Assembly: GCF_000226115.1 (NCBI RefSeq)
Contig: NC_016457.1
Coordinates: 62,001 to 126,000, forward strand
Reading direction: 5' to 3'
DNA from: Thermothielavioides terrestris NRRL 8126
Lineage: Eukaryota; Ascomycota; Sordariomycetes; Sordariales; Chaetomiaceae
DNA: 64,000 nucleotides
Shown here piece by piece: positions 22,594-33,005 of this stretch. Every line of letters starts with the position of its first letter. Position 1 is the first letter of the stretch. The notes beneath the pieces were generated by a model. That model worked only from the letters and a program-made list of their open reading frames with translations, did no database searches and was not told where the DNA came from. The translations under genes were made by a program, and so were the position numbers.

Positions 22594-23926
22594 ATGTTCT
22601 CCTCTCTTGTAAGCCCCCAAACGCCCCCACTACCGGATAAGGTACCCGCGCCATTGTGCTGATCGTGGCTCTCATGAGGCCCTGCAGGCCGGCAACAAGG
22701 CTCACAAGCATGGCTCTGGACACGGAAACCGCCAGAACGCTTCCAAGCACTCCAAAGCCCCCAAGACTACAAAGATTCCCAGGGGCCTCGACCCGGGAAC
22801 TGTTCCAGCCTCTTTTTTGTTCGCCGTCAATGAGTTCCAAGTCGACTATGAACCGCAGCCCGGAGAGGATCATCCGCTGACCGACCAGTGGTTCAACATG
22901 GTGCCTCCGCAGCGAGCGGAAGCATACACAGGCGAGTATCCAGGGACTGTGTTCCGTTACCGGAACGGGGTCGTGTCTCCGGCTCCCGGATATATCTGGT
23001 AACTTCCCCAAGCCCCCTGCTAGCGGTGTGGTTTGCGAAGCACAAAGACCCGCGGTCCCGCAGCGACTGACACAAGGGATGTGCGTTGCTTTGGCGCAGG
23101 TACCGGCCGGCAATGGGCCAGGAAGGCTGCATCGTCCGGGTCAACCAGGCGGGCGACATTGACGGGTGCCCCGCCGTCTACCGATCCCAGACTGTCTTTG
23201 CCTGCTCGGCCCTCCTGCCCATGATCGTCACCGACGGCGACGCATCGCTCGGCTTCACCTTCCTGCGCCGTCTGTGCCCCTGCGACACCGTCTTCGACGA
23301 GAGCTACTCGACCTGGTCCCACCTGCACTTTGGAGGCGGCGACAACGGCGAGGGCATCTCGTACGTCTACTCGTGCGCGTCCGGCGACCCGTGGGTGGCC
23401 GGCAGGGACGCCTCGTGGATCCCCTCGCTGGTGCCCAGCGTCTACCGCAACACGAGCCCCTCGGCCGTCCCCTCCCGCGGCCTCTCCGGCTACCTGCCCA
23501 TCATCCTCGCCCTGATGGGCTTCCACGGCCGGCCCGGCCGCGCGAGCGACGTCTTTTCCGCCCACGGGTGGCATCAGCACAGATGGACCCTGTCGAACCG
23601 CGCATCGAATTACCGTGTGTACTTCCCTCCGCAATTTTTTTTTTCTTTTTTTCTTTTTTTTGTTTCTCTTTCTTTCTTTCTTTTCTTTTTTTTTTTTTTT
23701 TTTTCCTCCCTCCGCTCTTGCGCGTCAACATGGCGTTTTCGTCCTCCAGCTGACGGGATCCACAGTCCCGAAATCGGGCGAGAGCCCTCGAGGCCTCTAC
23801 GTTCAGGTCTGCACGGACAACTTGGTGGACGGTCTGGCAGACAGCGTTGAGAACAACATCCCGGTCGAGCAATGCACGGAGGTGTTGCAATACCTAGAGT
23901 GTTGCACCATTCTCGTCCAGGGCTAA
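22594..23926 (+). CDS. Unrecognised 339-residue protein, four exons
   Basis: I do not recognise this protein. The model is 22594-22608, 22688-22998, 23100-23616 and 23750-23926. Introns are 79, 101 and 133 bp, all GT-AG, and phases agree at every junction (the third joins A-P-G-Y-I-W to Y-R-P-A-M-G). Residues 6-40 form a Lys/His/Ser-rich basic stretch. The rest is a globular-looking domain with ten or so cysteines, including R-L-C-P-C-D-T and L-E-C-C-T near the end, and aromatic-rich segments such as Y-S-T-W-S-H-L-H-F. No signal peptide is seen with this start, although the five-codon first exon is weakly supported and a different 5' exon may exist. The last intron contains an 80-nt pyrimidine tract. 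It ends 0.5 kb from the convergent AP-1 mu gene. Confidence 0.6.
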
Positions 23927-24408
23927 CGCTGGTGCCCGTCCTCTTCCTTCACCTATCTCGCTCTTCTTTCCCCTTCATCGTCACTCACCGCACCGTCCTT
24001 CTTCCATTTGCTGCTCCTTGTCAGGTTACTATCTTTGTTTCTGTTAGTTTCTGCGTTATCAACTTCCTCTGCAGCTAGTCCGCCGGGCTGAGTCGTGTAT
24101 ATATCCTGGTTGCTTCTCCCAACTTGGCAAGGTAGCGCGGGATGACACAGCGGCGTCACTCAGTTCACGACGAACGTTGGCGTGGCATGCGCGCTCAAGA
24201 GATTTTGCCCTCAGGGCAAAATGCCGGCTGGTTTGTCTGGTTCTTGTCACGGTCTATTTCGAATGTTACCACTGGCGTCACACTCATCTTCAAATCGTGT
24301 CTCCAAGGCCTGCGCCTCATCTGATCTGATGAACATCCTCCTGGTTCATCAAATGGCAGATCCCATCCAACTGTCCCGCAAGCCGTTGGCCATCGTTATC
24401 GTCTTCAC
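23927..24408. other. Convergent intergenic region with a palindrome
   Basis: Between the 3' ends of the unrecognised gene and AP-1 mu. It holds a perfect inverted repeat at 24202-24222 (10-bp arms ATTTTGCCCT, 1-nt centre); no gene is seen. Confidence 0.5.
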
Positions 24409-25883
24409 TCATATCACATCTGGTAGCCTGACGGCAATGTCTCCAGATTGCGTGATATAGCGCACCCATGGCAATGAAGGGTATTGGAGCTAGCAAAATC
24501 ACGTCAGCCGATGAAAATCAGTAGAAGAGCATCCAGAAGTACCTTTGGCTCAGTGATCTTCAGATACCGCACCTGGATCCCGCTCGTGGTGAAGTACGGA
24601 ATCTCGAACTTGACCTGGATCGGTCTCTTGGCCCCTTTGCCGGGGCCCCCGATCCCGCCCATGCTACCTCCAAAGCCGCCAGTCATGCCGCCGCCGTGCT
24701 CGTCATCGCCCCGGACGCTGGGCAGGCCGAGCTCGGCCCGCATGAGGAACTCCTTGCCGCCTCCGAACTGCTTGATCTTCCAGACGATGGCGCTCTGCTC
24801 GGGGGCGTAGTGGACCGAGCCGACGTTGGTGCGGAAGCGCGGACTGTCGGCGTCGTCGGGCACGGGGACGATGATCTCGACGTTGTTGGCAGTGCTTCGG
24901 CGCTTGAACTGGGCGCGAGCCTTGAGCATGTACTCGATCCGGGAGCCGCTGTGGGACTCGACAAGGCACTCGACCCAGATGAGCGGCTTGACCTGCGTGT
25001 TGAGGCGGTACGACATGAGCTCAAACTCGCCGTCGGGCGGGATGAAGCTGATGGTGCGGTCGTTTTCGAAGCGCGAGAGGCGCACGCACTGGTGGAACTT
25101 GACGTCCTCCATTTCGATGGCCTTGCCGCGCGTCGTCCGTCCCGTCGTCTCGAACATGACCTTGTCGTTGAGCCCGAGGCGCAGCTCGGGCATGCCCGAC
25201 AGGTAGCACTTCATCTTGATGGCGCCCAGGATCTCGGACCGTAGCACGTTGCCGTTGGCTGACACCAGCAGATTCAGCGACTCGATGACGTCGAGGAACA
25301 CCTCGTTCTTGCGGTACCGGATGCCCTCCGACCGCCACGACACGGCGTTGGTGACCGCGATGGGCGGGCGGGCCTGGATCTCGAGCTTGTGCGACTCTTG
25401 TGTGATGTACTCCTGCAGGATCTTGGACTCGGTCGTCTGCGGGTAGCCGAAGTCCATCATCTCGTCGAGCAGCTCGTAGATGATGACGAAGTTGTCGCGG
25501 ATGGATTCCTCCTCGAGCGCCTTGAAGTACTCGGTAAAGACCTCGACAATCTTGTGCAGAAAGAGCAGAATCTCGGCGGCGTTGGTGTTTCGTTTTGTCA
25601 GGGCGAGAAGGTACAGGTTGTTGTGTCGGATGTAGAGGTACTGCAGAGGCGCGAAGCGCGAAACTCAGCCACCGGCCAGTCGGGGCGGGGTCTCGAGACG
25701 GACACAACTTCTTACATTGATCCCTTCGTGGGAGAAGCACGGGGGCACCGCCGACGATTCCTCTTCGGCTTCGCTGAGGAGGATGGGGAATTTCTCGACA
25801 GCGGACATGGGGATGTCGCCCCGGTAGTTGCGGGCAAGGAGGGTCTTGCCCTTGAGGTCCAGGAAAAAGATGGCCGACGCCAT
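24409..25883 (-). CDS. APM1: AP-1 clathrin adaptor complex, mu subunit
   Basis: 448 residues from three exons: 25883-25716, 25640-24543 and 24489-24409. The introns (75 and 53 bp) are GT-AG. The start MASAIFFLDLKGKTLLARNY opens the longin-like N-terminal domain (about 1-140). The mu homology domain follows, with GIRYRKNEVFLDVIESLNLL and LRLGLNDKVMFETTGR, and the 26-residue last exon completes it with LQYPSLPWVRYITQSGDIAV. This terminal sequence is diagnostic of AP-1 (rather than AP-2 or AP-3) mu chains. The subunit recognises tyrosine-based YxxPhi sorting signals in clathrin-coated transport between trans-Golgi and endosomes. A Gly/Met-rich insert around residues 380-400 (GGGMTGGFGGSMGGIGG) is a loop expansion common in filamentous fungi. 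Overall length is usual for the family. Confidence 0.96.
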
Positions 25884-28489
25884 GGCGGAAAGGTGCCGGA
25901 GGCTTTCCGGCCCAAGCTTGCAGAAGATTTCACGGAAGGAATTGAGCCGTCCGGTAACTTGGGGAGAGCCGATCCAGAGTTCGGTATCGAGTGCGACAAG
26001 GGCAGTGGCGGAGAAGACGACGTTTCGCCTGCTTTGCTTGCTTGTTCGCGATCTTTATGCGATCAATCAATTGCACCGTTGCGCGCGGTCCGTGTCAAAG
26101 GGCAAAGGCAGCGAGCGGCTTGTCGTCGGCATCGGCGTTGGCATCGGCGTCGGGGCTTCCGCTTCAAGATGCGCCAGTCCTGGGCGACGGGGCGGCGTTT
26201 CCATTCACGTTAGTTCATGTTAACGTTAACTGCCAAGTGATAGGCAGCTCCGTGCTGCTGCGATGCTGGCGGCTGCCAACGCACGGGCCGCATCAGGTTC
26301 AACCCCACACGTGGCGGGGCTGCGGCCGGTGTGGGGCGGGTGAAGAAGGCTACCAACGGAGTAAACTCAGCTCCGTGGCGGGTCCCCTGCGCCTGCCCCG
26401 ACTGGGCATTTTGCAGAGAATTTTTTCGGGCTTGGTCTCGCTCTCTTCCCTTCTCTCTCTCTCCTCAACGCGTCCAATAGACAGTGCAGTCCATCGTACG
26501 CACAACTGGTGCCGGCTTTCTGTCGTGTTTCCGATCCGTGCCGTTGTTGATGTTGTCTGCGATTTAGCGACGCGGAGAGGAATCATTATTGCACGGCGCC
26601 ATAAGAGCTGCCCGAGTACTTGTGTGGCTCTTTGAGCCGCATCCCTTTTGTTGCTTGGGCAGCGTCAGAGGCGCCGCACATCCCACCATCCCACTGCCGT
26701 ACCACTCGCTCCGTTCTCGCGGAAGCCGCTGTTTCGAGCACATTGAAAGCTTCAGTCCCTTTCGGTTTTCGTGCCGGATCAACCATGCCTCGACCGACAA
26801 CGCAGATTCCCCCTCAGCCTCCCTCCCGCTTCGTGTGTCGGTTAAACTGTTCAAGCCTTCTTCAAGATCACATGCCGGGCAAACAAGATGGAACCCAATG
26901 ACCACGCAGGTACCTGAACGAGTGTTTTCCCATGAAATAAGGACGTCCTTATGTTTCTGTACCTCCATAGTGAAGGGCGCGGTGACAGGAACCCATTGGG
27001 CCCCAGGGCGGCAGCGTTTGCAGCGGACCCATGGGCATGTGAAAGTGGGCCAACCGGTGCTCATGACATGACAAAGCTCCAGGAGGAGCCGAGTGGGCGC
27101 GGTTAAATCTGCCTACCTAGGCAACTATCGGTAGCTCTGACACGTGCTTGACATTCCACCGATGAGCACCGCACCCGTGCTTGGATCAGAATATCCTCGT
27201 ATCAGCGATGCTTACAGAACCAGCTGAACGCTAGTTACTGCTCACGCTAGGCAGTTATCAGGCGGACCTCGGTTCGTCGTTTTGCGCCCAAGTGTGGTGG
27301 GAACTCCAGGAATGCGAAGCTCAGTTACAACAATGATGCCATGGGCCATGTGCGGTCATGGGGGAGCTGGTGGCCCCGCTGACTTGACTGTTCCAGACCA
27401 GAATCCCAGCACCACATCGCACCAGCACCGCAGCTCCTCGTAACGGTGTTTAGCTTTGTTTGCAGTGGGTTATAGGTAGTGTACATAAACTTCATACAGT
27501 GTGCATTCCTCTTACTCTCTATCCAGCACAAGGCATTAGGTTGGCGGTCGATGCGTCTTGATGCCTTCAATGGCGTGCCGCCAGCGCCACAATCCGACCT
27601 CGCCCCACGTGCTTGAACCTTCCAGTTACGAATGAACGGAAGAGCCTCGGACCCTGCAGCCCGGATATGGATGGGATGAAGGACCCCGCGCAGTGGGTGG
27701 GCAAGGATGCAAGGGTCAGTCCAGTTGCACCTGACCTCAGTGTGACATCCTGAATCTTCCCTGGCCCTGTGTGGCAGCCAAGAAGCTGGGCACCTCCAGC
27801 GTTGAACAAGACATTATCCCACCTACTAACGAAAGTTGCTCCCAAACCTCAGACGACCTAACAGTTCTCCGCTGTTGCTATGAGCTGCAGCCTTCCGACT
27901 GGCATCCTTTACTGATCCGTACATCCATCCGATATTTCTTTTCACCTGTTCGTTACCTGCGGATACGCGCGGGAATCGTCCGTCCAATCTCGGACCCTCT
28001 CGTGTGTCCCAGCACCCTGGTCCCATGTCGACCAAACCGAACCCCCTCAGCACGGACTACACAGGAAGGTAGGAAGTCTGCCAATATCATCAGCGCTGGC
28101 CGCCCCCCCAGTGAGACCCGCAGTGCAGAGGCCTTTCGTCATTCCGCACGCTGACCACAACCCTCTCACCGTAGAAACAGCACCCATCTCAGCTGAGCTG
28201 GCCATTGTCCATTGCAACAGCGCGAGTGTTGCTTCCGGTGTTGTAGCCCAGCCAGACCCTGCGGGCAGTTTGGATCTGCGAGTGCAATACTGGAGAGTGG
28301 GCTCTGTTCCTGACGTAACTGGCTGTCGAAACGACCAGCCGACGAGCGATCGAGCGATCGGACGCACGAGGGCGAGCGAGCAATTCGAGCGAGCGCTGAA
28401 TGAAAGCCCCAGGTTCCATGCCGGCGCGCTTCTAAACCGACGGCTTCGCTGGTTTTCTTCTAAGAGGCCGTACGGTCAGGCAGGATCAC
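25884..28489. other. Long divergent intergenic region
   Basis: About 2.6 kb between the divergent AP-1 mu and Opi1-type genes. It contains a CT-rich run at about 26440-26463 and a perfect 16-bp palindrome around GACGTC at 26937-26952. Regulatory genes of this kind often have long leaders in filamentous fungi, so part is probably 5' UTR. No gene is supported. Confidence 0.5.
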
Positions 28490-30447
28490 ATGCCGCCCAT
28501 CGATCCCAGGCCGCGGGCGGAGCCGGGCGAGGCCGCAGGATCGGCTGGAACAACGATGCAACAACCAGCCGGCTCGGCTGCGTTAGCCGTCTCGGACGCG
28601 TCGACGGATCAAACGCGCCTCGCGGATGGCCGCCCCGAACACATGCCGTCAGCCGGCTTCTCGCCGCCCGCCGTCGCCGCGACGCCCCCACTTCAGCTCC
28701 CGCCCCTCGCTCTCGCCTTCCCCAGCGATCCCACCACCGAGCTCGCGCCGATCCAGCAGCCGCATGAGAAGCCCACCGGGCCCTCCGGCCAGACCTTGCC
28801 GCCGTTGTCCTCCGTCACTGGCGCACAAGCCCATGCACCGCTCCCGAAGCCGCCAGAGCCTGCGCATCCCGCTCCGTATACCAAAACGACCAACTACTGG
28901 CCCAGTCTCAACCCTTTCACAGCATACTACACACCCAGCTATCTAGATCCTGTCGAGTCGTCGCCGGGCACAGTCGTGGAGCAGAACGCCGCCCGGAGGG
29001 GTCCCAGCGTCAGCTTAGATGACCCCGACGTGAGAATGGCTGCTGAAGCGCTGGGGCAGATGAGAGCGGGTACGTTGGCAACGGGAGAGCACGATCCACT
29101 GGGATTTTTGGCCTTGCGGGAGGTTGGAAGCTGACCGGGAACATTCTGAATGCAGACTTTGGCTCCTCCCCACGCCATCGCAGCACGTCGCTCGCTTCAA
29201 CACACAGCGATTGCAAGCCCTCCCGCGACCTCTCCTCCGTCAGTCCCTCGCCCCAAACCAACGGCCGCAGCCCGCCGGAGCCAGAGCCCCTCTTGACGCT
29301 GATCACGACTTCGCACCCCCTCTTGGCCACTACCATCGAAGGAGCGGCTTCCGCCTACAACAGCGGCAAAAACTACTCGCCTCGTCTCAGAACGAGCGCC
29401 GAATACGTTGAGAGCTACCTCAAGCCGGTCGGAAAAGCCGTTGGCAATGTGGGCCGGAAAACAGGTGTGGAGGGTGGCGTGCGCTGGATATTCGGCAGGC
29501 GCAGCAGGAAACAACAAGCGTCCGCGGATATCGAGACGGGCGAGCGCGGAAGCAACAAGCGACTCAAATCTGAGCGGGATGTTGAGAAGAAGAACCCCTC
29601 GGATGCGCCGTACGCGGACTTGGATGCCGATGCAGACGACCGGCGCACGTCGATCAGTACCGTAGAGACGCTCCCCGCCTATGACGACCAACGATCGCCG
29701 GCATATACCGAGGTGGCCGAGGATTCGACCGGCTCGAGACCGGAACTCGGGTCCTCCCCGCAGCCGTGGGGCCAGCGGTTCGTCGTGACCACATCTGGAC
29801 TTGGCGTGGCCATGAAGCAAGAAAGTCTGCGGAGTCTTCGATACTGCCTGCAGGTGCTGAGGGACACACATGGGTACATCGATGGTGTCCTTGTCAAGCT
29901 CAAGAGCGTCATCGACGAGTTCGACGCTGCAGCCCGCACCGACGGCGAGGATCGTGCCATGGTCGGAGGGCCCGACGCGAACCCACAAACAGCAGCCCAA
30001 CGGAAGACGCTCATCCAGCGCATGAGCGAGCTCCGCGACGATCTTTTCCGCGTCATCTACCGCACGGTGCAGACCATCTCAAAGTACGCCGGCGGCGCCC
30101 TCCCGGAGAACGCAAAGAACATCGTCCAACGCCAGCTGATGAGTCTGCCGGGGCTCTACCAGTTCCATTACGTCCGCGAATCGGAGGGACGACCCGAGGA
30201 CCCCAGCCCGGAGATGCGAGCGCGGAATAGCTCGCACTTGGCGCTGCTCTTCGCACGAGAGTCACTGCAGTTGATGAGCCAAGTCGCCGACGTCCTCAAC
30301 CGGACTCTCGTGAGCGCCGAGGAGTGGTGCGAGACGCTTTACGGGAACAGGGAACAGACTGGCCCGCCAGCAACGCTTACCGAGCCGCCTCCAGCGCCGG
30401 CTCGGCCAACAGTGTCGGCCGACCAGAATTCACGCATGTCGGGTTGA
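28490..30447 (+). CDS. Opi1-family transcriptional regulator (CCG-8-like)
   Basis: 623 residues from two exons, 28490-29069 and 29156-30447, with an 86-bp GT-AG intron; splicing gives Q-M-R-A-D-F-G-S-S. The first ~150 residues are Pro/Ala/Ser-rich and disordered. The conserved Opi1 domain begins near TTSHPLLATTIEGAASAYNS and continues through YVESYLKPVGKAVGNVGRKT and the basic segment WIFGRRSRKQQ. A long C-terminal helical part includes LRYCLQVLRDTHGYIDGVLV. Yeast Opi1 represses phospholipid genes in response to phosphatidic acid; the Neurospora homologue CCG-8 is clock-controlled and affects metabolism and drug response. I infer a nuclear/ER regulator. I did not see the yeast FFAT motif. A second ATG at 28556 could also serve as start. 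Confidence 0.88.
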
Positions 30448-31188
30448 GCACGGACTGCCCGGGGAACTGTGGCGTCGTGGTGATGGTGGAGGGAGTATGG
30501 CGAAAGACAGGACATCTCAGAGGGTTAGAAGGTTGGAAGCGTGGCGCAAGGCGTGTGTTCGTCATAACCAAAAGGGTTTCGGGAGAGCAAACCAAAGCAA
30601 CAATGGCTTCCTCGCCAACAGGGTCGTTAGCAGTGTCGGATGCTCTGTCTCCGTGCGTCATGGTTGGAGACCGTGTTCCCTTTTTGGAGCTGTCGTTGTT
30701 GAGTCACATGGGCGGCTCCGGAGCCTCTGCAGTCTCGGGCTCATCTCTTTCGTTCCCTATCTCCTTTCCTTGCTCTTTTCTTTGGAATACCTGGATACCT
30801 TGTTTAAATACACCTGTCCTGCAACGATGCTACTTCAGCAGTCCTTACATAGCATGGAAGCAAAGGAAGTAAAGTCGGTCCGGCTCGACTCTGTTGCGTC
30901 TGGGCTTCTGCGTTCCCCAACAATTGCGCTACATCACTCAGAGTCAGGAGCGACTGGGACCTGCCAGTCGAGGCGCCGTCTGGCCCACATCCTGCGATCT
31001 CCCCGGAGACTACAGGTCCGCCGTCCACCTCTGGCAGGATAAGCCATAACGTTATCACCGATGCGGTTGGCTTCCGTAGACGGCGTCTATCCAGCGGCGT
31101 CTCGCGCCCCGGTGTCAAACTGCTCACTCCTCTCCCGGCATAGACTCTTGACCACTGATTCCTTAGTGGAGCTGGGTTCGTGCGCTAG
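30448..31188. other. Convergent intergenic region
   Basis: 3' ends of the Opi1-type (plus) and HAD (minus) genes converge here. Overlapping small frames only; no gene supported. Confidence 0.5.
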
Positions 31189-32217
31189 TTACTGATCCCC
31201 CTCCGCGCACCGCTTCATGAGCCACGCGAGAAAGCTCTGAGTGCGCTCTGCCCGGATCAGAGTTGGAGATGGCCCGTCCTGGGGGAACACGTCCTCCAAC
31301 GTCTTGCCCTCCAGCTGTTCCAAATCCGACATGTCCTTCTTCTGGTCCGAAACGGAGTGTTCTTCCGGGCTGACAAAGACCGCGTTCCACCCGGCGCCCT
31401 GGGCTCCTACGACGTCCTTTTCAAAGTCATCGCCAACGTACAGCTTCAGCCAGGGCGAATCCCCCTTCGCCGATCCGCTGCTCCCGGTCTCAGCTCCTCG
31501 CTGCTGCTGCATTGCCAGCAGCTGGTTTGCCATGTGCTCGGCGGCGTCGAAGATGCGGCGGTCCGGTTTGGCAAAGCCGACGTCGTACGACATGCAGTGC
31601 AGATCGATGTCGTACGCGTGGCCGGATGCTCTGGCCAGGTCCAGGTCCGTGCTGGCGCCATAACCATAACGGAGGGGGCTGACGCGGAGGCCGAGAGACG
31701 ACAGGATGCTGGGGACTCTGTCGTCGGAGTTGGTGATGACGCCCACGGTGATCCGGTTCCGGCCCTGCTGCTGCTGCTGCTGCTTGAGGGATCGGAGCAA
31801 CGAGACCACGCCCGGCGCCGGGGCATAGCCTTCGTCGGATGAAAAACGATGGAGCAGTCTTGGAGCCAGGTCCTCGGGCAGCTTCTTGTCCGGACCGATG
31901 AGTGGTCGGAAGGTCTGGTGAATGACCTGGCATGATGCCCGTCAGTCGCGAATAGCAAAGAGCGGTATAGGATGTATAGGGCGGCTCACGTTCGTCCACC
32001 ACTTCTCCGCGCCCATGCCGCTGTCCTTGCCATAGTTGGGATGAGCCTTGGACTCTCCGGAGAAGGCGGCTTTGAAGGAGGCCTGGACCTGCTCGGCGCT
32101 GAAGCCGTCGAGCCCGCACTGCCGGGCCACGCTGGCGTACTGCTCCTGGATGGGGCGCTTGGGCTTAAACAGGGTCCCAAATGCATCGAAGCACAACAGA
32201 ATGTTCCTCCGCGCCAT
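31189..32217 (-). CDS. HAD-superfamily hydrolase (haloacid dehalogenase type)
   Basis: 321 residues from two exons, 32217-31990 and 31926-31189, with a 63-bp GT-AG intron joining K-W-W-T-N to V-I-H-Q-T-F. The four HAD motifs are visible. Motif I is FDAFGTL with the nucleophile Asp11, and the second Asp of phosphatases is replaced by Phe. Motif II is ITNSDD (Thr141). Motif III is FAKPDRRIF (Lys196). Motif IV is VGDDFEKD (Asp242/Asp243). This pattern is that of HDHD3-like and dehalogenase-type members. The substrate is unknown; a cytosolic small-molecule phosphatase is the likeliest role. A (Gln)6 run near residues 125-130 sits between helix and core strand and is probably a variable loop. It lies downstream of the Pro-rich gene on the same strand. 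Confidence 0.87.
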
Positions 32218-33005
32218 AATTTCAGCCGGCGCGGGTGGGCCGCATCGAGGCTGCCCCCCGTCCTCCCCGAGGTGCTCTGGCTGATTCGATGGCGTGGTGA
32301 TCGCAACGAAAATATGGCGCTGTTGTGAGAGTGTTTCATGCAAAAGTCCCCTCTCGGACAATCAGTCAGCCAGTGATACCAAGGTTCGGCGCTGAAGTAG
32401 TTCACTTCGCCCTGGCCTTGACGGCTTCTGAAAGTGTGGAGATCCCGGGGAAGCGGTCGCTGCGGATTCTCGACGATAAGAGGGAACCCTAACCCCTAGA
32501 GACCCTGCCTCTGACTCCCAGACCTAACAGAAATGACAGGCCATACGGATGATAAATGGACGGCGTTTAAGGAAAAGTATGTTCATGACTCTTTGTTGGA
32601 GATGCTTGTAGTTCGTTTCATGTCATGATGGTTCTTATATTTGACTGTAGATAGCAGACTAAACTGCAGCTACAGTAGTACAGTTTACTTTAGCTAAACA
32701 CTAGACGTTCTGCACTCGCTCAAGTTAGTGAACTAATCTATAAGAGAGGAAACCTGGAACAAATAAAAGCAGAACAAAAAAAATGGAGCAAGAAAAGAAG
32801 CAAGTAAAACTAGGGGATGTAGGGGAGGGAAAGAAAAGAAAAGAGACGAAATCAAAGGAAGAAAAAAATATGAGGGAAAACAGGAGAACAAAGTGGGACT
32901 CGGGAGAGAAGAACTTAGAGTCTGCCGTCTAGTCTTGTGTTCGATCAATTAGGTAACCAAACACGTCAAACTGCCGCCGTGGCCGCATTGTCCTGCTCGG
33001 CAGAT
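32218..33005. other. Intergenic DNA with a purine-rich tract
   Basis: Space between the HAD start and the stop codon of the Pro-rich gene (both minus). The segment 32741-32920 is strongly A/G-biased on the plus strand, so it would be pyrimidine-rich in a minus-strand transcript. No gene is seen. Confidence 0.6.

Noticed and set aside
24696..25244. 182-codon plus-strand frame
   Set aside because: Lies entirely opposite the AP-1 mu exon and has reversed-codon composition.
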